Below, piece by piece: positions 44,309 through 47,465 of a stretch of 47,465 nt of DNA. This DNA is from Cytophagaceae bacterium. GTDB lineage: Bacteria > Bacteroidota > Bacteroidia > Cytophagales > Spirosomataceae. Where the stretch lies: NCBI GenBank assembly GCA_024642485.1, contig JAHEAY010000003.1:1-47465 (forward strand), written 5' to 3'. The notes beneath the pieces were generated by a model. It worked only from the letters and a program-made list of their open reading frames with translations, searched no databases and was not told where the DNA came from. How positions within the stretch are numbered: position 1 is the stretch's first letter; each line of letters starts with the position of its first letter. Position numbers and translations under genes: made by a program.

Positions 44309-45262
44309 ATGTTGCAAATATCCATTGTAGTACCCTTGTATAACGAAGCTGAATCCCTTCCCGAATTATGTTCGTGGATTGATCAGGTCATGCAGAAAAA
44401 TCAATTCTCCTATGAAATGATTTATATTAATGACGGAAGCAAGGATAATTCTTGGCAAGTTTTACAAGAGTTGGCGAAACAATATCCAACCGTTAAAGGC
44501 ATTTCATTTGCGCGTAATTACGGCAAATCAGCTGCTTTGCATGAAGGGTTCCAAAAAGCCAGCGGGCAAGTTGTCATTACCATGGATGCGGATTTACAGG
44601 ATTCTCCTGATGAAATTCCAGGATTGTATCACATGATTACCGAGGAAGGATTTGACCTCGTTTCGGGCTGGAAACAAAAGCGTTTCGATCCGATTTCCAA
44701 GACTATCCCAACAAAACTATATAATGCCGCGACGCGCGCTTTGTCGGGCGTTTCCCTACATGATTTCAATTGTGGCTTAAAGGCATACAAATTAGAGGTT
44801 GTCAAAACCATCAAATTATACGGCGAAATGCACCGCTACATTCCGGTGCAGGCTAAATGGAATGGTTTTACGAAAATTGGCGAAAAGGTAGTTCAGCACC
44901 AAGCGCGTAAATATGGGGTTACCAAATTTGGTTTGGAACGCTTTCTATATGGTTTCTTGGATTTATTATCCATCACTTTTGTGCAGACTTTTGGCAAAAG
45001 ACCCATGCACCTTTTCGGTAGTTTAGGGATTTTATCCTTCTTTTCTGGCTCACTGATTACTTTGTGGTTAATTGGGGTAAAACTTTATAACATCGCGAAT
45101 AATCTTAAGTTCAGAAACGTCACAGAAAACCCATTATTCTTTTTGGCATTAGTTGCCATCATTTTGGGTGTTCAATTATTCGTCGCAGGTTTCCTAGGAG
45201 AACTACTTATCACGAATTCCGATAAAACTACACAATACCAAATCAAGGAAGAAATTGCCTAA
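44309..45262 (+). CDS. GtrB/DPM1-type membrane glycosyltransferase
   Basis: GT2 family enzyme with the polyprenyl-phosphate glycosyltransferase layout. N-terminal GT-A domain: ISIVVPLYNEAESLPEL, INDGSKDNSW, GKSAALHEGFQKASG and ITMDADLQDSPDEIP, where the DADLQD Asp residues bind metal and sugar nucleotide. Two membrane helices at about 230-255 and 275-300 anchor it. Such enzymes move glucose, mannose or a similar sugar from a nucleotide to undecaprenyl phosphate. The next step in glycan building is unknown. It ends one base into tcdA (TAATG). Confidence 0.9.
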   Translation: MLQISIVVPLYNEAESLPELCSWIDQVMQKNQFSYEMIYINDGSKDNSWQVLQELAKQYPTVKGISFARNYGKSAALHEGFQKASGQVVITMDADLQDSPDEIPGLYHMITEEGFDLVSGWKQKRFDPISKTIPTKLYNAATRALSGVSLHDFNCGLKAYKLEVVKTIKLYGEMHRYIPVQAKWNGFTKIGEKVVQHQARKYGVTKFGLERFLYGFLDLLSITFVQTFGKRPMHLFGSLGILSFFSGSLITLWLIGVKLYNIANNLKFRNVTENPLFFLALVAIILGVQLFVAGFLGELLITNSDKTTQYQIKEEIA

Positions 45263-46035
45263 TGTTACAAGAAAATAACCTTAGTTGGCTTTCTCGCTCC
45301 GAACTACTCATCGGCGCAGAAGGAATCCAAAAATTACAAAACGCACATGTGCTAATTGTTGGCCTTGGTGGCGTCGGCTCATTCGCCGCAGAATTTATCG
45401 CCCGTTCAGGCGTAGGCACCATGACCATCGTAGATGGTGATGTCGTGGATCCAACCAATCGAAACCGTCAATTACCCGCATTGGCTACAAACCATGGCGT
45501 ATCGAAAGCCCAAATTATGGCGGAACGCCTGATGGCGATCAATCCAGCCTTGAAACTGACGAGAATTGAAAGCTTTTTGAGTCCAGAAGCTGCCAAAGAA
45601 TTATTGGAACAAACCCGCTTTGATTATGTGATGGATTGCATTGATTCGGTCACGCCAAAGATTACCTTGCTAAAAACGGCTTATGATTTAGGCTATCGCA
45701 TTGCAAGTTCGATGGGTGCTGGAGGAAAATTAGACCCAACCAAGATTCGTACGGCGGATTTGATGGACACACGGGAATGTTATTTGGCATCCTTGGTGCG
45801 CAAACGCATTCGTAAAATGAATGTCGGAAAAGGAATTAAAGCGGTCTTTTCGCTGGAGAAAGTGAAGGATGAGTCGTTGATTTTAACAGATGGTTCCAAC
45901 TTTAAAAAATCAGCCTACGGGACTATCTCCTATTTACCTGCCGCTTTTGGTGGCGCGGTTGCGTCCATCGTGATTCGCGATTTATTGGACGAACCCATTC
46001 CTATGGAAAAACGTCTTAAAGCCTATAAAAAATGA
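45262..46035 (+). CDS. tcdA: tRNA threonylcarbamoyladenosine dehydratase
   Basis: 257-residue E1-like protein of the TcdA (CsdL/YgdL) family, converting t6A to cyclic ct6A in tRNA using ATP. The nucleotide-binding loop is IVGLGGVGSFAAEF (GLGGVGS at 34-40), followed by VDGDVVDPTNRNRQLPAL, the E1-type Arg/Asn signature. The middle MDCIDSVTPKI and MGAGGKLDPTKI are conserved. The window also has tsaE of the same t6A pathway, in a different operon. The stop overlaps the mogA start by ATGA. Confidence 0.95.
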   Translation: MLQENNLSWLSRSELLIGAEGIQKLQNAHVLIVGLGGVGSFAAEFIARSGVGTMTIVDGDVVDPTNRNRQLPALATNHGVSKAQIMAERLMAINPALKLTRIESFLSPEAAKELLEQTRFDYVMDCIDSVTPKITLLKTAYDLGYRIASSMGAGGKLDPTKIRTADLMDTRECYLASLVRKRIRKMNVGKGIKAVFSLEKVKDESLILTDGSNFKKSAYGTISYLPAAFGGAVASIVIRDLLDEPIPMEKRLKAYKK

Positions 46036-46553
46036 TCAAAATTGGCGTCATCAATGTGTCGGACCGTGCCAGCGCAGGTATCTACGAAGATATTCCCGGC
46101 AAGGCAGTCGTCGAATTATTGCATGAATATTTGACCTCTCCTTTCGAGGTGGTGTATGCTGTCATCCCCGACGAACAAGCTTTGTTGGAGGCCAAAATGA
46201 TCGAAATGAGTGAAGAAGTTTGTCTTTTAGTAACCACGGGCGGCACCGGACCTGCTTTACGTGATGTAACACCCGAAGCAACAGAAGCGGTATGCCAAAA
46301 GATGATGCCTGGATTCGGTGAGTTAATGCGATCCGTGAGTTTGCAATATGTTCCTACGGCGATTTTAAGCCGACAAACCGCCGGCATTCGCAATCAAACC
46401 TTGATCTTAAATTTACCAGGAAAACCAAAGGCCATTCGTCAATGCTTGGAGGCAGTTTTTCCTGCTATCCCCTATTGCATTGATTTAATTGGTGGGCCAT
46501 TCTTGGAATGCAATGAGGCGAATATGAAGGCATTTAGGCCGAAGGGGAGTTAA
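46032..46553 (+). CDS. MogA/MoaB family molybdopterin protein
   Basis: 173-residue protein of the MoaB/MogA fold, which binds molybdopterin and adenylates it or inserts molybdenum. Motifs include VINVSDRASAGIYEDIPG, LLVTTGGTGPALRDVTPEAT and LILNLPGKPKAIRQCLEAVFPAI. The DRASAGIYED start resembles MogA more than MoaB. No other molybdenum-cofactor gene is in the window. The stop TAA is itself the first three bases of a heptamer array. Confidence 0.9.
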   Translation: MIKIGVINVSDRASAGIYEDIPGKAVVELLHEYLTSPFEVVYAVIPDEQALLEAKMIEMSEEVCLLVTTGGTGPALRDVTPEATEAVCQKMMPGFGELMRSVSLQYVPTAILSRQTAGIRNQTLILNLPGKPKAIRQCLEAVFPAIPYCIDLIGGPFLECNEANMKAFRPKGS

Positions 46554-46596
46554 GAGGTAAGAGGTAAGAGTTAAGAACTAAGAGTGAAGAGTGAAT
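46551..46596. repeat. Heptamer array after mogA (TAAGAGK units)
   Basis: Six units lie in tandem: TAAGAGG, TAAGAGG, TAAGAGT, TAAGAAC, TAAGAGT and GAAGAGT (46551-46592), running out in GAATAAT. The first unit supplies the mogA stop codon. Confidence 0.9.
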
Positions 46597-46735
46597 AATT
46601 AAAAGGTAGAGGTTCTGTTTTAAATCCCATATCTTTTCCGATACAGACGCATCTAATCTCAGACTGAAGTACGGCATATAAAATAAAAAAGACGCGAAGT
46701 ATCGCGTCTCAACATACTCATCAAAATCTCTTCAC
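46597..46735. other. Spacer holding one AGACGCGA palindrome
   Basis: The central part of the mogA/aminotransferase spacer. At 46690-46709 is a perfect palindrome AGACGCGA-AGTA-TCGCGTCT, identical over 20 bp to the copies at 85-104 and 27699-27718. I see nothing else: no open frame and no classical terminator. Confidence 0.8.
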
Positions 46736-46768
46736 TCTTCACTCTTCACTTTTCACTCTTAACTAATT
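46729..46768. repeat. Inverted heptamer array at the aminotransferase 3' end
   Basis: CTCTTCA/CTCTTAA-type units run from 46729, in the opposite direction to the array at 46551. They extend past the stop codon of the minus-strand aminotransferase (46746-46748), so its last residues VKSEK and stop are read from GTTAAGAGTGAAAAGTGA. Confidence 0.85.
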
Positions 46769-47465
46769 CCTCATACAGCCGCTTCGCCACAGGCCCTCTC
46801 ACCCCCGAACCAATCTTTTGCCCATCAATCGCTAAAATAGGCACCACACGTTTCGTACTTCCGGTAGTAAATACTTCGTCGGCCTTCATAAAATCTTCCA
46901 AGTCGCATCGTTGCACATTCACTTGATAATGTGTCCGTGCGATTTCCAACACCTTCATCCGGGTAATTCCTTCCAAAATATGCGCATCGGGCGTGTAAAT
47001 CGCCCCATTTTTGACATAGAACAAATTACTTCGTGTCGATTCCGAAACTCCATGCTGGGAGGTAAAATAAAGCAAATCATCCGCACCAGCCTGCTTCATC
47101 TCAGGAATATGTCTAATTCCAAACGCATAATTCAGCGACTTAATATCCGCCATTTCACGAACAAATTCCTTGCTCAATAAACGCATTCCTTTTTCCGGAT
47201 CGGTAAACTGAAATACCCCTGGCAAAATCCAAAGGTTTGATTGCTCATTAGGAGAATAGCCATTCATACTTTCTCCTCCGGTCAACACCATTTTGACACC
47301 TAAACAAGCATCCTTTGACATTGCGGCTAATTCATGAATACGGGTAGATAAAGCCTCAGTTGAATAGGGCAATTTCAAACCCATTTTGGCCGCAGATCGC
47401 TCAAATCGCGCCAAATGATCTGCCAAAAAAACAGGGTTTCCATCCATGATTCGAAAAAAATCAAA
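46746..47465 (-). CDS. Class IV aminotransferase (D-amino acid/branched-chain type), partial
   Basis: Fold-type IV PLP enzyme, cut at its N-terminus by the window edge; the frame continues upstream of Met47447 through FDFFRI, as expected from the family pattern (hydrophobic-F-x-x-hydrophobic-R-x-x-G-x-P-hydrophobic-F-hydrophobic-x-x-H). The Schiff-base Lys is in IKSLNYAFGI, and EGITRMKVLEIA carries the conserved Glu. The fold includes BCAT, D-alanine aminotransferase and aminodeoxychorismate lyase; the substrate is undecided. The C-terminal VKSEK is encoded by heptamer repeat DNA. Confidence 0.9.
   Translation of the reverse strand, partial: FDFFRIMDGNPVFLADHLARFERSAAKMGLKLPYSTEALSTRIHELAAMSKDACLGVKMVLTGGESMNGYSPNEQSNLWILPGVFQFTDPEKGMRLLSKEFVREMADIKSLNYAFGIRHIPEMKQAGADDLLYFTSQHGVSESTRSNLFYVKNGAIYTPDAHILEGITRMKVLEIARTHYQVNVQRCDLEDFMKADEVFTTGSTKRVVPILAIDGQKIGSGVRGPVAKRLYEELVKSEK

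Noticed and set aside
1-47465. tRNA, rRNA or other structured RNA genes
   Set aside because: I looked through the intergenic stretches for cloverleaf and conserved rRNA sequence and saw none; a covariance-model search would settle this.

Overview
The window reads as chromosomal DNA of a Bacteroidota bacterium, most likely a freshwater-type Cytophagales (Spirosomataceae-like). Supporting signs are promoters of the form TAnnTTTG, weak ribosome binding sites, a C-terminal type IX secretion (T9SS) sorting domain, a complete Bacteroidota-type ebo cluster and moderate G+C. The genus is my inference; no rRNA or tRNA gene is present to settle it. About 40 protein genes are packed tightly and no stretch above 300 bp lacks a gene. 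I see no insertion sequence, prophage or CRISPR array.

Layout. 1-259: dispersed repeats only. 260-1522: rmuC. 1639-5911 (minus): secreted S9 peptidase, YgiQ radical SAM protein, short PhnA-type protein. 6016-16546 (plus): a 10-kb one-direction block with a GT2 glycosyltransferase, the six-gene ebo cluster (eboABCDEF), a CpxP/Spy-like protein, a paired beta-helix protein and diheme cytochrome c, and a heptad coiled-coil membrane protein. 16575-22439: leuS, a TauE/SafE transporter and a T9SS-exported FG-GAP protein. 22483-27583 (plus): murF, ahcY, an M1 aminopeptidase and purQ. 27760-31919 (minus): pyrD, ftsK, lolA. 32111-34709 (plus): alpha-E protein, Anbu (ancestral proteasome beta subunit) and transglutaminase. 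34706-35437 (minus): MlaE permease. 35475-38212 (plus): SDR, tsaE, alanine dehydrogenase, unknown small protein. 38209-40837 (minus): GT-C-like membrane protein and xerD. 40904-46553 (plus): aroQ, class V aminotransferase, MarC, RNase H, trmN6, GtrB-like glycosyltransferase, tcdA, mogA/moaB. 46746-47465 (minus): class IV aminotransferase cut by the window edge.

The most notable systems are the ebo cluster, known from cyanobacteria (periplasmic export of a scytonemin precursor) and from eustigmatophyte plastids, whose substrate in Bacteroidota is unknown, and the Anbu operon, here without its usual adjacent ATP-grasp gene. Both look like enzymatic pathways for small molecules or peptides that have not been solved.

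A second theme is the architecture of convergent gene ends. Three convergent pairs share a 4-bp overlap in which one tetranucleotide supplies both stop codons. One pair is separated by a plain terminator hairpin. Three others are separated by dispersed repeats: heptamer arrays of the TAAGAGT type and/or a palindrome AGACGCGA-loop-TCGCGTCT. In one case the repeats run into the ends of both flanking genes.
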